From the NCBI RefSeq assembly GCF_042242105.1, contig NC_092033.1, positions 3,369,908-3,433,907 on the forward strand: 64,000 bases of DNA, read 5' to 3'. The DNA is from Pempheris klunzingeri. Its lineage: Eukaryota; Chordata; Actinopteri; Acropomatiformes; Pempheridae. The translations under genes and the position numbers were made by a program. Under the pieces are notes generated by a model. That model was not told the origin of the DNA. It saw nothing but the letters and a program-made list of their open reading frames with translations, and ran no database searches. Below are positions 26,314 through 38,300 of this stretch, piece after piece. Positions within the stretch are counted from its first letter, which is position 1. Each line of letters starts with the position of its first letter.

Positions 26314-29300
26314 ATGCCCGGGGACTCTCTGGCGGCCTTTGTGGTGGCAGACTATGTGGTGTTTGCTGTCTTGCTCGCACTGTCCGCTGCCGTCGGGGTC
26401 TACTACGCCTGGGTGGACAGGGGCCAGAGGAGCTCAGGGGACTTCTTAATGGGGGGGCGAAGAATGACGGCCCTGCCTGTCTCCCTGTCCCTGACCGCCA
26501 GCTTCATGTCGGCCATCACAGTGCTGTCCAACCCAGCTGAGGTAAGGCTACAGCAGGCTGTAACAAGGGACCATTTAGTGTATTTTTCACTCTGCAGGAT
26601 GTGTTTTTAATCCTTTTTTGATTCAGAGATGTTAGACACAATGAAACGTGCGAGCATGTGAGCTGTAATTGAAAAGTTAAATTAATTTGGAGAAAATATA
26701 ACTGCAAACTTTTCTTTAGATAACTAACATTAGTAATTCATATGATCCCTCTGCAGGTGTATCGCTATGGAGCCAGTATTGGACTTTTTGGTCTCTCCTA
26801 TCTAGTGGCAATGGTGTTCACATCCGAGATCTTCCTCCCTGTGTTTTACAGGCTGGCCATCACCAGCACATATGAGGTGAGCATGGTGCGGTTTCTCCAT
26901 TGTCTTCTATCCATAAAAATACTTCAAATGTTTTGTTTACCTGTAAAAGAAGAGAAACTGAGAAAAAACAAACAGATCTCAGACTGCTATGGGCTTACTG
27001 CACAAATAAAAAGGTTGGTATAAGATCACGTTTTTTTGCCCAGTCTGAGGTTGATATGGCCTGAAAAGTATGTTGAAATGGAGTCAGGTAAAGGTGACAT
27101 GGGTGACAAGGGTGTGCAGGGCTGTAGGCTGCTGTAGAGTTTGAACTATAAGCAAAGGAAGGAGGTGGGTTAAGATAAAGCATCTCCTGTATGTACTATA
27201 AAAACTTGAGTTATGGGATATTGCGATAATGATAACTTGTTAAGATATGATTGAAAGGTATCACCTTCCTGATATTGACCTTTTACATAGTTATACATAC
27301 GTGTTTCTGTCTGTATTGTGTCTCTGCTAAGTATCTGGAGCTGCGTTTCAACAGAGCAACCCGTCTGCTGGGAACGGTGCTCTTCATTGTTCAGACAGTG
27401 AGTAAGAAGCCACTCAACACACAATGACAGGGCTTTGATTTAACCTTCGAGAGGCAAACAGCAAAAAACTGTTATTTTTCTCTGTCTGTCTCAGATCCTC
27501 TACACTGGAATCGTCATTTACGCCCCAGCTCTTGCTTTAAACCAAGGTACGTTGGTCACATCCATGAAACGTTCCCGCTCGAGGGCTCTTAAAGCTGCTT
27601 GGTTTTGCTCGGCTGAGTGTGTCTGAAGCCCTCCCTCTCCCCGCAGTGACCGGTATGGATCTGTGGGGAGCGGTTGTTTCCACAGGCGTGGTCTGTACCT
27701 TTTACTGCACGATGGTGTGTAGCTAAACTCACATGTAATAGTTATTATCTTAATTCCTGGATTTTAATGCACAATAGACACGACACCTGTTTGTGGTCTG
27801 GGCTGTTACAGGGAGGCCTGAAGGCGGTGGTGTGGACTGATGTGATTCAGGTAGGGTTTGGATCTGCCAGGCTTGAGGGATTACTGAGCATGTGTCATAT
27901 CTTTTTGTGGCTGTTCACTCGTGTTTCATACACAGCAGCTGTAGAAACTGATCCCCACTTGTACAAAAAATGGACACGTCATTATATATTTAATTTTAAA
28001 AAACCCAACATCACATAAAAATATACACTGTTGCCCATAAAGTTGGAATAAAATGTTTTTTTTACCTCTTCTCATGAAATGATTGTGACAATGTGATTTA
28101 TTCTTGATAAATAAAGTGAATATCTTCTCAACTTTATTGATCAAACTCTTCCAAACATATCACAGTGAAACTTAAATCAACCTTTGCAAACTGTGTATTC
28201 AGGCTTTAACTAAATTGGGGGTATTGAACAGTGTATTATCCATTGACACTAGATTAAGTGCAACAAACTGGTGAAATCAGAGCCACCACGGGGACAAAAA
28301 CAGGGTAGATTTAGTGAACAAGCTTAAAATGATCTGAACTTCTCCCCTGCAGCTCGGTGTCATGCTTGCAGGCTTCCTGTCTGTCGTCATCAGGTCTGTG
28401 GACTTACGAGGCGGAGTCCTGCCCATCATCTCAGATTCACAACGAGGAGGGAGACTCAACTTTTGGGAGTAAGTATGTTTCAGAGTTGAATGGCTCCATC
28501 TACCAGTGGGAGGAGGTTTAACATGCAGCAGAAGAGGTTCAGGAGCGTTCACAGAGGTCCCCATGCGACCGGACAGGAACATGTTGATATACTGTAATAA
28601 GTATTTTCTAAAGGTGCAGTACTATTCTTTTAGGTTTGAGACACAATCTGCTGTGTTTTCGATAATGAAACAGTCGAATCATTTGTTCTATCTGTCTCTC
28701 TCCAGGGTGCGGAAATGTTTAATCCATCAACTTTCAACATTTTTACTGTACAATTTAACAGGGCCCTCCTGAATGCACCATTTGTCCCGGTCTCTGTGAA
28801 CGCTGTTTGCCAGAGAAACAAGCTCCAGAACCAAGGCACTGATTTCTGACAACAATTGAAAAGACTTTTAGCTTCCAAGTTTTTACTGAAATTCAACCTG
28901 CCATCTTTCTCTGTTTCGCCAGCTTTGACACCAACCCCCTGAGGAGACACACCTTCTGGACCATAACCATTGGGGGGGCATTTGTGTGGACCAGTATCTA
29001 TGGGATCAACCAGGCCCAGGTTCAGAGATACATCTCCTGCAAGAGCATCACTCATGCCAGACTGTGAGTCCACTTTCACATGATAAATGATGTAATAATG
29101 ATGAATTTAAATTAGACATATAAGAGTTTTTGCATTTTAAACATCCCCACATGCATTGTTTGGAATAGTGTATGTTACTTAATACACGTCTGTTCATCAT
29201 TTTCGGATGTGTTTACATGTTTTTGTCCATGTTTTCTTTGCGTGTGTGTGTTTTTCTGTTTTCAGATCTCTGTACATCAACCTAGTAGGCCTGCTGTTCA

Positions 29301-32300
29301 TCTTGCTGTGTTCAGTGTTTGCAGGGTTGTGCCTATTCTCAGTCTATAAAAACTGCGATCCGTGGACCGCTGGACTGGTTTCTGCCCCTGATCAGGTGCG
29401 ATGGAGGCATAGCTGAGAGTTAGGATGAACAGTGTGTTGTCAAAACACACACATGTGCAGCAGTACACATGACGAAAGAAAGTAACTGAGTTTGTGCTTG
29501 TGCTCTTTTGTGTGCATGTGTGTGTGAGAGACCAAGATGGTTCAACAGAGACAAGCACATTGACTGAAGCTCCTGATCTCACATGTTAATGCAGTGTCAC
29601 CCTCCTCTGTAGTTGATGCCATATTTGGTGATGGACATCTTGGGAGACTACCCCGGCCTCCCTGGACTGTTTGTGGCAGCTGCATATAGCGGCTCTCTAA
29701 GGTTAAGACATTATTTAACATTGCAGTTACTTGAACTCAAACACTGAGAAAGCTTTGTGTGTTGTTTACCACCTTTTTCTAGCAGTTATTGTAGAACATG
29801 TATAGGCTGTGTAAGCTTTACCACATCTGCTTTAATTTCTTCACATATAACTTCTTTGATCAGATCGTGTTCATTACAATGAGGTGGGACTAACATGAAA
29901 AAGGTGTTTGTACGATGGTTCTTCTTTGACTAAACTGTGTGTGATTTTAGTGTCATTTCCACCCCAGCACAGTGTCTTCCAGCATCAATGCACTGGCTAC
30001 GGTGACAGTGGAGGATCTGATCAGACCGTACACTAACATGTCTGAGAAACACCTGTCCTGGACCTCTAAAGGACTCAGTGAGTGGACCGTCCTCATGTGC
30101 ACTTTTTCACCTGTGCACCTGAGTCCAGGCACCATTAGGTGGTAATTAAGGATGAGAACCTCAAAGTCTTCTCCGCTGTTGGTTGCAGGTCTCGTATATG
30201 GGGTTTTATGTATTGGAATGGCTGGACTGGCTTCGCTCATGGGAGGGATCTTGCAGGTAGAGTGAAGCTCCACAGCATCTGATTAAACAAAACCTAAAAT
30301 ATCGGGTGTATATGATCGCTAAATATAAGTTTGGTAAATAACAACAGCAACAATAATGATAATAATAAGAGATCGTAAAGGTTTGTGACTCTGAAGGCTC
30401 GGCCTCCTCTGGTTTTCAGCCTTGACCAAGGAATTTTGTAACATGCTTTAAAAGTAATCATTACAATTTCAAAATCAATTCTTAAACATGCAGGTAACCA
30501 GTGTAGAGCTGATACAATAGCTGTCATGAGGGATCCTCTATTGGCTGCAGGATTATCAACACGTTAGGAAAGGTTGTATTGAGTGAAACAGAAAGAACTC
30601 AAGCTTGAATGACTGACTTTACCTGCTGATCAAAGTTAAGTCGCAGGCTTTAGTAGGAGGTTTATGATTTATTATACGGATGAACTCTTGATTGATTGAT
30701 ATGTTCTTCTTTAAACAGGCAGTCATCAGTATATTTGGGGTCATTGGAGGTCCTTTACTGGGCCTTTTTACACTGGGTATCCTCTGTCCATTTGCCAACT
30801 CCTCAGTAAGTCTGTCCTCATTTTTGTTTTGTTGTTGCTGTGATTCACATGCTAATATTAACAAAGGACATTAGTCCAGCATAGTGAATGAATTTAACTC
30901 CTGGGAGAATAAATAACTTTATTATTTATCCTATAAAAAGCCTCAAAAATACTGGCTAACGTTTGTGTGAAGTCACCAGGTCTGAAATATCTTTTCTCCT
31001 TTAGATTAGCAGCACAACTCCCCAATTTATACATTACCACCCCTTATAAATGCCCTTAACCTTGTGTCACATGGTTTGAGCGTGTGAGCATTTGGGCCAT
31101 CCTGCTGAACAAAACTGACACATGGAGATGTGTGTGCGTGCTCGGACAGATGGTTTTGTAAGTTCAGTGTGGTAATGTTTTGCACACTGCAAGATAGACA
31201 CGTGGGACCTCTAGGGTTTCCTCTGGCTTGCTTATCATTGGCTGGGTACGGACGGGTGACAAATCAAAGGAAAAACCCAAATAAATGAACATAGAAACAT
31301 AATGAATGCAGGTAATTCCACACAAGTTTGATGAGAATGAAAATTATTTGAATTATTCTACAGTCCTTTAGAAGAAAGGCTTCATACTGACAGGACTCAG
31401 TATGTCAAACGTTCACGTGGGCTCGCTGCTTGCAGCTCTAATCAGTGATTAAAATGTGTTCTAGGGAGCTCTGTCAGGTCTTCTGTCAGGGTTGGTTGTG
31501 TCTCTGTGGGTGTGCGTAGGAGCTCTGGTATACCCCCCTCCTCCTGAGATGACCCGACCTCTGCCACTGACCACTGAGGGCTGTAACTTCACCACCGACA
31601 GCCTCAACTGGACCTCCACTGCTCTGCCAACACAGCTAAGCTTCATCCCCACAGCCCCGATACACAACACTGATGGAAAGTGAGTGTGTAACTGGCAGAA
31701 CGTTGTAATATGAAGTCAGTAAGATGATGTATGTTAATATTGAGTTCATGGAAAACAAGTGAAAAAACTGTGTCCATGTAGTAACGCAGAGTAAATTAGC
31801 TTTAAGCAGCCCTGAATAAACCGGCCTTGTTTGTCTGAATCTCTGCTGGAAAGTCCGATCGTGAGGAAGAATTTAAAAATGGTGATGTAACAGTTCCTTT
31901 ATGTAACATGTACTATTTTCTCCCACCTGCAGCAGGCCTCTGTTGGCAGATACCTGGTACTCTCTGTCCTACCTTTACTTCAGTCCTATTGGAACCATAA
32001 TAACTATCAGTGTGGGACTGTTAGTCAGCCTCTTCACAGGTAAATAACATATGTTCTCTTACATAAATGACATAATTGTGACTAGAACACTATGTTTGCT
32101 GTGAGCTTCACAGTTCTTGATGTGTTTTTTTTTTTTGTCTTCTGAATGTACATTTCAGGGAGCTTGAAGCTGAAGGTGGAATCAAGGCTTACATTAATGA
32201 AAGAAGACCCAACTCTCTATCACCTGTTCAAGTGTTTCAAAGACAGAGTAAGTGCTGCAGCAAGGAAACAGTGTCAAATGCTACTGACTAACAGCTGCTG

Positions 32301-32450
32301 ACTGTGTGGTTTGTGCTCTTCTGTTTTGAGGTCATGAGAAGAACAGGAAAGCTCGACTTGACGAAGGGCAGAGAGAAGAAATTTGGCAACACTAATCCTG
32401 CTTTCTGCAACATTGAGTTGGATCCAACAAAAAGCAGCATTTCCACATGA
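26314..32450 (+). CDS. slc5a8: SLC5A8-type sodium-coupled monocarboxylate transporter
   Basis: Seventeen coding exons join in frame to 614 residues (human SLC5A8 has 610): 26314-26541, 26757-26876, 27332-27397, 27495-27546, 27647-27714, 27812-27850, 28353-28468, 28923-29063, 29266-29395, 29613-29701, 29968-30077, 30189-30256, 30719-30805, 31465-31679, 31933-32039, 32159-32247 and 32331-32450. Family motifs include [55 protein letters not shown] and [22 protein letters not shown]5 proteins are plasma-membrane symporters with about 13 membrane segments; SLC5A8 takes up lactate, pyruvate, short-chain fatty acids and nicotinate with Na+. The C-terminus ends SSIST, without the hydrophobic last residue of the human PDZ ligand. 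SLC5A12 is the closest alternative, but the fit to SLC5A8 and the linkage to UTP20 favour SLC5A8. An ATTAAA signal lies at 32483-32488. Confidence 0.93.
30364..30530 (-). mobile_element. Fragment of an L2-clade (Maui-like) LINE reverse transcriptase 3' end
   Basis: The minus strand encodes [20 protein letters not shown], then [20 protein letters not shown]. The LHWLP.RIDFKI..LTFKA and RLKTRGDRAF blocks are hallmarks of the C-terminal end of fish L2-clade ORF2 proteins. The part normally between them is deleted, so this is a dead remnant. It sits in SLC5A8 intron 12. Confidence 0.65.
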
Positions 32451-32924
32451 AATGCAACTAATGTTTGTGATATAATTTCTGGATTAAATCAGTTTTTTCT
32501 ACTGTCTAATGAAGGACGGAATTCGTTTGACTCTCTGTAATTAGTTATAATGTAAAATATCACTGCTTTTGGGGTAATTGTTACCTGAGCGTGCAGAGGA
32601 CTTTATTATCACTCCTGATTCCCAGCCTGCACCCTGGCCTGTTAACCACCAGCCGACTGGCCTCCAGCCTGCATGTCACTGCCCCTCAGAGTGGCCCAGC
32701 CTAAGACATCGACGCCCTGCCTCATGCCCCCATTCTTCAGCTATCAGACCACGTGCCCCTTCCACCCCCACCTCCTCACCTACAGTACAACTCATTTATT
32801 CACCAGCCACTATTCTGTGCACCTCAAACCTGTTCCCTGGGCTTTGACCACTCTGAGGGTAAAACAGCAAATCTGACACCTGCGGTCATTTATGTGTGTA
32901 TTACTTCTCCCTGTCTGCCACAGA
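32451..32924. other. SLC5A8 3' UTR and unassigned spacer
   Basis: After the stop there is an ATTAAA signal at 32483-32488. A C-rich stretch follows at about 32590-32860; it is open in two frames but lacks splice sites or a recognisable product. It may be old repeat DNA. Confidence 0.4.
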
Positions 32925-33860
32925 TCCTTCAAACTGGACTTGTCATTTCTGCAGCAGTTCTTACTTTAAACCAAGATACACTGATTTCAGCCCACATCCA
33001 TCTGTCACATTTCACATTAAATTCCTCCATGAGGGCAGTTAAAGCCTCCTGCGTGATTGTTTCTGTCCCTCTTTAGTTACTGATATGGATTTCTGGGGTG
33101 GAATTACTTCAATAGGCACTGTCTGTACCCCTTCCTGCACATTAGTGAGTAAATATATACAATAACGTACTAAAGTATGTACTCAAAAGACAGCATTACT
33201 TAAAAATCCAACTATGTTAAGATACTGGGCACCAGGATGTCATGGGACTCTGGTGGCTGGCTCCTCTGTGGTAGGAGACTCTCTGGTGTTTTTCTCGTGC
33301 TGGTGGTGTCTCCTGGTATTGGGGTCTACTACAGCTGAGTGAACGGGGGCCTGGGAAGCTCTAGGGACTTCCTGACAGGGAGCCACAGTCTGACAGCTCT
33401 GTCTGTCTATCGGCTACATGTCAGCTAATGTAGTGCTGGTCAACCCAGCCGAGGTAAGATTACTGCTGGAGTCCAGATCCAAAAATATCACTTGCCTCAA
33501 GGTCATTTTGTCTCTGATCCAGCCTGTGTGTTGGTGAAACAAGAGAAACCTTTAGCAATGTGGTGACATGTTGTTCACCTGCCTGGCTGGCACGAAGAGC
33601 TTTTAAGAGATAACATACAGTTTGTGTTCTCCTACTGCTTTGTAATGAGCTTCAACATATTTTGATCTGCTCTTTTGTGCTCTGTATTTGAGATATTAAT
33701 GAAAGAGGACAACTCTCTTACCTATTCAACCTCAAGACAAGTGTAGCAGCAGTGAAACAGTATGAAAAGCTATAAATTGTTCATAACTGCTGATAGCTGC
33801 TTTATGCTTCTCCCCCTTCAGGTTATGAAGAGAAAACCTCGACCTTAGAGAACTGCAGCC
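32925..33860 (+). pseudogene. Decayed, rearranged SLC5A8-like copy (exons 4, 5, 1, 16, 17)
   Basis: Five blocks match exons of the intact upstream gene. An exon-4-like block (32925-32972, ILQTGLVISAAVLTLNQ) keeps its CAG acceptor but has AT in place of the donor GT. An exon-5-like block (33077-33144) reads VTDMDFWGGITSIGTVC. An exon-1-like block (about 33237-33453) reads GVYYS, then a stop, then SSRDFLTGS and VLVNPAE before a GTAAG donor. An exon-16-like block (about 33693-33745) contains ATTAATGAAAGAGGACAACT. An exon-17-like block (about 33823-33850) begins VMKRKP and soon stops. Intron bases beside exons 16/17 also match, so this came from genomic duplication rather than a processed transcript. 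Most of the gene is missing and exon 1 lies downstream of exons 4-5. It cannot make a transporter. Confidence 0.85.
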
Positions 33861-34556
33861 GCACACTTTTGGTTTGCTGTGTTATTTCTAACATGTTTGT
33901 CAGTTCTTGACTCAATCTCACACAAGCAATGGCAGAAAATGAGCTATTAAAAAAAATGCTGCTGTGGTTTCATAACATTTATTACAACAGAGGATATGAC
34001 AGTTTTGAAATATCACTAGTTTCCTCTCTTATAGTGCATTGATACATAGTCATGTACATTCACTCTCAATCAAGAAATGTGACCATGTATTTACAAATAT
34101 ATACACTGAAATACTTTGGACAACATGATTCGCTCAGTCTGATCCCAGCAGTTTATCACAGACCACTGGCAGGTCTGCAACTGTATAAAGATCAAAATCT
34201 ACAATAAATTAACTAATGATAATCTGCCAGCGGGTCTACATGTTACGGTCCAGAGTAACAACTGTTCAAGGGGCGAACAAATGATATCAACATATATACA
34301 GGATTTGTTAATTAAAACACTGGCCTTTGAGGTGCAGCACGAGTATAAAAATACAAAGCACATTTTGTAACAGTGCCATTATCGTCGCTTTCTGGCACTT
34401 CTGACCAATGGATCTTGAATCTTTGCTGTGTTTCTCTCATTCATAAAAAGGTGCAGATGTGTAAGTAACAGGCTTCATATGATACACTAAGTATTGACAC
34501 ACTGACTGTACTTTCCTCACAGAAGGCTAATTTGGTGGTGCTGTCTATGAGTGTAA
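33861..34556. other. Spacer holding the ETFRF1 3' UTR
   Basis: This AT-rich stretch shows no coding signal. Part must be the 3' UTR of the minus-strand ETFRF1. I see no recognisable repeat or RNA gene. Confidence 0.5.
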
Positions 34557-34888
34557 TCATTTCTCTGGTTCATAATACCTCTTCTTCATGGCTCGATATT
34601 TCCTGAGGAAATAGAGAGCCTCCAGCTCCTTGATGACAAAGTCGCCACGGGCCACCAGCTGTTTAATCTTTTCGGGGTCTGTCACGTCTTTATTCTTCAT
34701 GAAAGCGGACTTCAGGCGCTCTCGGAAGTAGGCTGACCCCTTTGGGTATTCACGGCCGAGGTACAGCAGCTTTGGGAGGACGAGAAACACATTTAAAACC
34801 ACTTGTAAATGAATAAATGTTTGTGACTAACTGCTTCACTTACGTTTTTGTACAGCCTCATGACCTGACCCCTTAAATGGTTGGCCAT
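34557..34888 (-). CDS. etfrf1: ETFRF1 (LYRM5), LYR-motif regulator of electron-transfer flavoprotein
   Basis: Two exons, 34844-34888 and 34557-34769, join to an 85-residue protein starting [15 protein letters not shown]; human ETFRF1 has 90 residues. The LYR-family helix begins in exon 1 with RLYK and continues as [19 protein letters not shown]. The signature [20 protein letters not shown] and C-terminus RYYEPEK follow. Known role: a small mitochondrial matrix protein that binds electron-transfer flavoprotein and displaces its FAD, lowering electron flow to ETF dehydrogenase. I chose MANHL because it matches the family start. The frame runs on upstream to the acceptor near 34914 (SSVKVQLVSD), so a slightly longer N-terminus is conceivable. 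The 5' UTR is probably spliced and reaches the promoter shared with DNAI7. Confidence 0.92.
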
Positions 34889-35301
34889 GTCAGAAACGAG
34901 CTGGACCTTCACGCTACTGAAACGAGAAGAAAATGAAAGAGAAACTGTCCGTAAGTAATAAATAAGACAATTGGCAAGAGCCCAAAAGATAGAAGAGTTA
35001 CGACAACTAATGGATCATCTGTGGGCTTAGCTAGCTACAGCTGGCTAGCTAGTTAGCCTCTTATTTAGCATTTAACACACACTGCATTTATCACACACTC
35101 TACCAAAAAACATATTAGCCTACATTCACGTATACACGTGTTATTTTGTTGGGTGGACTTACTCAAGCAGTACGATAATGAAGAGACGTCTACTTTTCTT
35201 TGTCCTTCTTCGGGCTAACACAGTGTGCAGTAAGTGCACACATTGTCGTATGTCGTTTCGTTGTGTCGCAAATAAAAACAGACCACCGCGCATGCGTGAG
35301 C

Positions 35302-35315
35302 GTTTCCATGGTGAC
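35302..35315 (+). promoter_or_regulatory. X-box (RFX-binding site) upstream of DNAI7
   Basis: GTTTCCATGGTGAC fits the RFX consensus RYYNYY-N(1-3)-RRNRAC at every defined position with a 2-base spacer. It lies 31 bases before the proposed DNAI7 ATG. RFX factors drive motile-cilium genes through such sites, which suits DNAI7. Confidence 0.7.
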
Positions 35316-35345
35316 CCGGACGCTGTAGCGCTTTTTCTTTTTAGC

Positions 35346-38300
35346 ATGGTTAGTTTTCATGTTTTTATTTCGAGAAAATTACCCTGTTTAGCCTTCAAAG
35401 TGTTCATATTCAACCGGCTTAATTTAATTTGAAGTAAAGTGAATTGTTTTAAAACGTAGACAGTAAGGCTAAAGCTAACATAGGATAGTAAATACAGTAC
35501 AATACCGCGACTAGCTAAACTGCTGCTCCTCATTTTAAAGCTCTTTCTTCTCTTCATTTTCTTACCTTGTGCCTTCAATTCGTGTTTTAAACCTTCTTTA
35601 ACTGTTTCTGCCATGTTTTCTCCTGTGAATGATAGCCGCCCAAGACAGGAAAGGTATGAGCAAAAGTCAGTCAGCACACTTAGCAGTAGTTTTACATCAG
35701 CCTGGTTACCATAGGTAAGTTATGTTATGTAGTTGAAGACATGTGGAGGATAGAGTATACCGTCCTACTAACAAACTGATGGTCACTGTGTGTACCCACC
35801 CTTTTCCTCAGTGTAGTTATCCCTGTTAAACCCTAATTTATAAAATATTGTGCTGGTTTCAAGTCATCCAAAAAGGGACGTAAGCTGACCAAAGCTCAGA
35901 AGGCAAAGCAGCAGGAGGAAGAGGAGGAGAGGAGGCTGCGAGAGGAAGGTAATCCAGATATTTGTGTCTATAAACCTAAACTGCATTCGACATGATGCAT
36001 CCAACTCTGCAGAACCTTTCTGATCAACAGTAATCTGCCTAACAATCATTTTTTAACATCTACCAAGCACTGTTTAGGAATAAAGGAGGCCCCTGCAGCT
36101 TTAGGATATGTGCTTTTGCTTTATAGAGGAGGCCCGTCTGCAAGCAGAGAAAGAAGAGCAGGACAGATTGGAAAGAGAGAGAAAGAAGAAGGAGCTAGAA
36201 AGGCTTGAGTTAAAGGTAAGATGTTACTCGTGTTACTGACGCAGTGAATGCTTGTGAGAGTGAATACACACCCTGTTGTCTTGACTGTGGTCATACTGCT
36301 TTGCACTGTTCATGGGTGTCTTTTGCTGGCAGGACCAAGAGCGCAGAGAAGATGAGCTCAACGAACTCCGCCATCTACTGGAGGAGAATCATACTGCTGT
36401 GACCAAATGGAAAATCGAGGCTGTGGAGAAAGCCAAGGTGTTCTTCCTGACCAAACAGTGCAACAATGATTAGAATGAAATACTTTTCTCCTATTCATAC
36501 TCAAGCAGACAAGACTACAAATGACAAAACTGTGTCATTTTGTCCCTGTCCAGACTGAATGAATGCAAAATAATCTACTACTTAAAATAACCTGATCAGA
36601 CATTCTTACCTTCCCTTCAAAGCACCACTTGCAGATTTCTTCTGGCTGGCAGTAACACACTTTATGCTGTTTGTGCCCAGTGGGAGCGATACATGCGTTG
36701 TGATGGTACTCCGGACCCAGCAGTACAGCAGGATATTAACACATATATCAGCTTGTGGAGAGATGACCCAGAGGTCAACATCACAATGGTGCTCAAGCAA
36801 TGTAACCTCGCTCTGCAGGTGTGTATTTTACGTGTACATGTGCATTTTAGGGCTACCTTATCTGTGAGCAATTAAATATTGTCCCTTATAGCTGATTGAG
36901 GAGCTGGAAGGTCTGCTCAGAGATGTTACACAGCCTGAAGAGGGGCAGAAGTACCAGGAGGCTCTCATAAATTTGCAGGAGCTTATTCACTCTAAACACC
37001 ACCTCACCACCGAAGAGATCCTCAAGGTACAAGAATCGAAGTTCTACTTGTGCTTTTTAGTATTTTGCAAGGTCGCAACACAAGATGTGCAAACACTTTT
37101 TTTGTGTTGCGTGTCCCCCTGGTCACAGAGGGCCAGTGAGAACACCGACACTGAGACGGGCAACATGCAGACGATGGTCAAAGATGACAACATAACACTG
37201 TGTCTCTGGGCCAACCTCAAGAAGAATCCCAGGTTTGTGAAGGAGATACAAGAGCATAATAGGAACATTCATATTTAGCAGGAAGCGCATGTATCAAGTA
37301 ATTATCTTTGCTTCTTATGGGTCTGTTCAGGTTTAAAGGTTTAAACTTTGAAGAGGCAGGCCTGGGCTTTGAGATTCACAAACAGCTGGCTGTGAGCGAT
37401 ATCGCTGTACGGATCCTCCACACACATTATGACCACCTGTCCTTGCTTGCCAGGATGGCTCACCTGAGAATACACACACCCAGCCACAGGTACTTATCTG
37501 GTAGCGCTCTTACCACTGCTGATACAGCTAATGTTAGCATTACTTCAAATATGTTAAGGTTAATGCTGGTGATGCCAATCATGCCCTTTTTGCTCATTTG
37601 TTTGGCTCCAGGTCTCTTGCAGGCAGTGAAGAGGTTCCAGCAGACACTGATATCCCCGAGCAGGGGGAGATAAAAGGAGAGGAGGTGAGAGAAGACAGCG
37701 AGACGCAGCAGCAGAGAGGGGACGAGGAGGTGCAGTCCATCCAAGGGCTTGAAGGGACGAAGGTAAGTTTAAAGAAAGACTTCACATCATCTGGGGTTAA
37801 TAAATTCAATGTGATGTTTTCATTCTGACGGTGTATCTCACAGAGTGCAGCCAGTCTACAGTCGAGGAGGAGCAGTGCCCATCCTCCAGAGGACCAAGGG
37901 AGCCAGATTCAGACTCAGATGGAGGCACTTGGTGGTAAGATGGCCGGCCTGACACTTCCTGACGCTCCAAATGACAACACACCGAATTTAAACCTGCTGA
38001 CACTGAACATTGTTAACACATCTTTTGATACGTGGACTATCACACATTGCCTGCATCAATAATTGTTAAAACAACAGGACTAAATCAACTTCAGGAAGAC
38101 AAAAAAACGTATTTGTCCACAGTGGAATTAACTAACAGCTCCTCCTCCATCTCAGATGACCCACTGACCCCAGTGCAGCTGACAATGATGGGCCGCGGTG
38201 TCCAGGTGGTGGACTTAATGCAGTACACACCTCTGGGTGGAGTCTTCTACTATGATGTGTTTCACCTCCCACCACAAGCCCACCAGATCAACGGCTGGGA

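Larger units (their letters stand above)
34915..35863. promoter_or_regulatory. Divergent ETFRF1/DNAI7 promoter region
   Basis: This covers the ETFRF1 5' side and DNAI7 intron 1. GC content rises at 35280-35335, where the X-box lies. ETFRF1 initiation could be here or further right, because a minus-strand exon-like segment with a GTAAGA donor ends at 35566. Apart from DNAI7's 3-base first coding exon, no other gene is supported. Confidence 0.5.

Noticed and set aside
35566-35614. MAETVKEGLKHELKAQ as an N-terminal extension of ETFRF1
   Set aside because: Splicing to either AG before the ETFRF1 exon leads to a stop within three codons; kept only as a possible upstream ORF.
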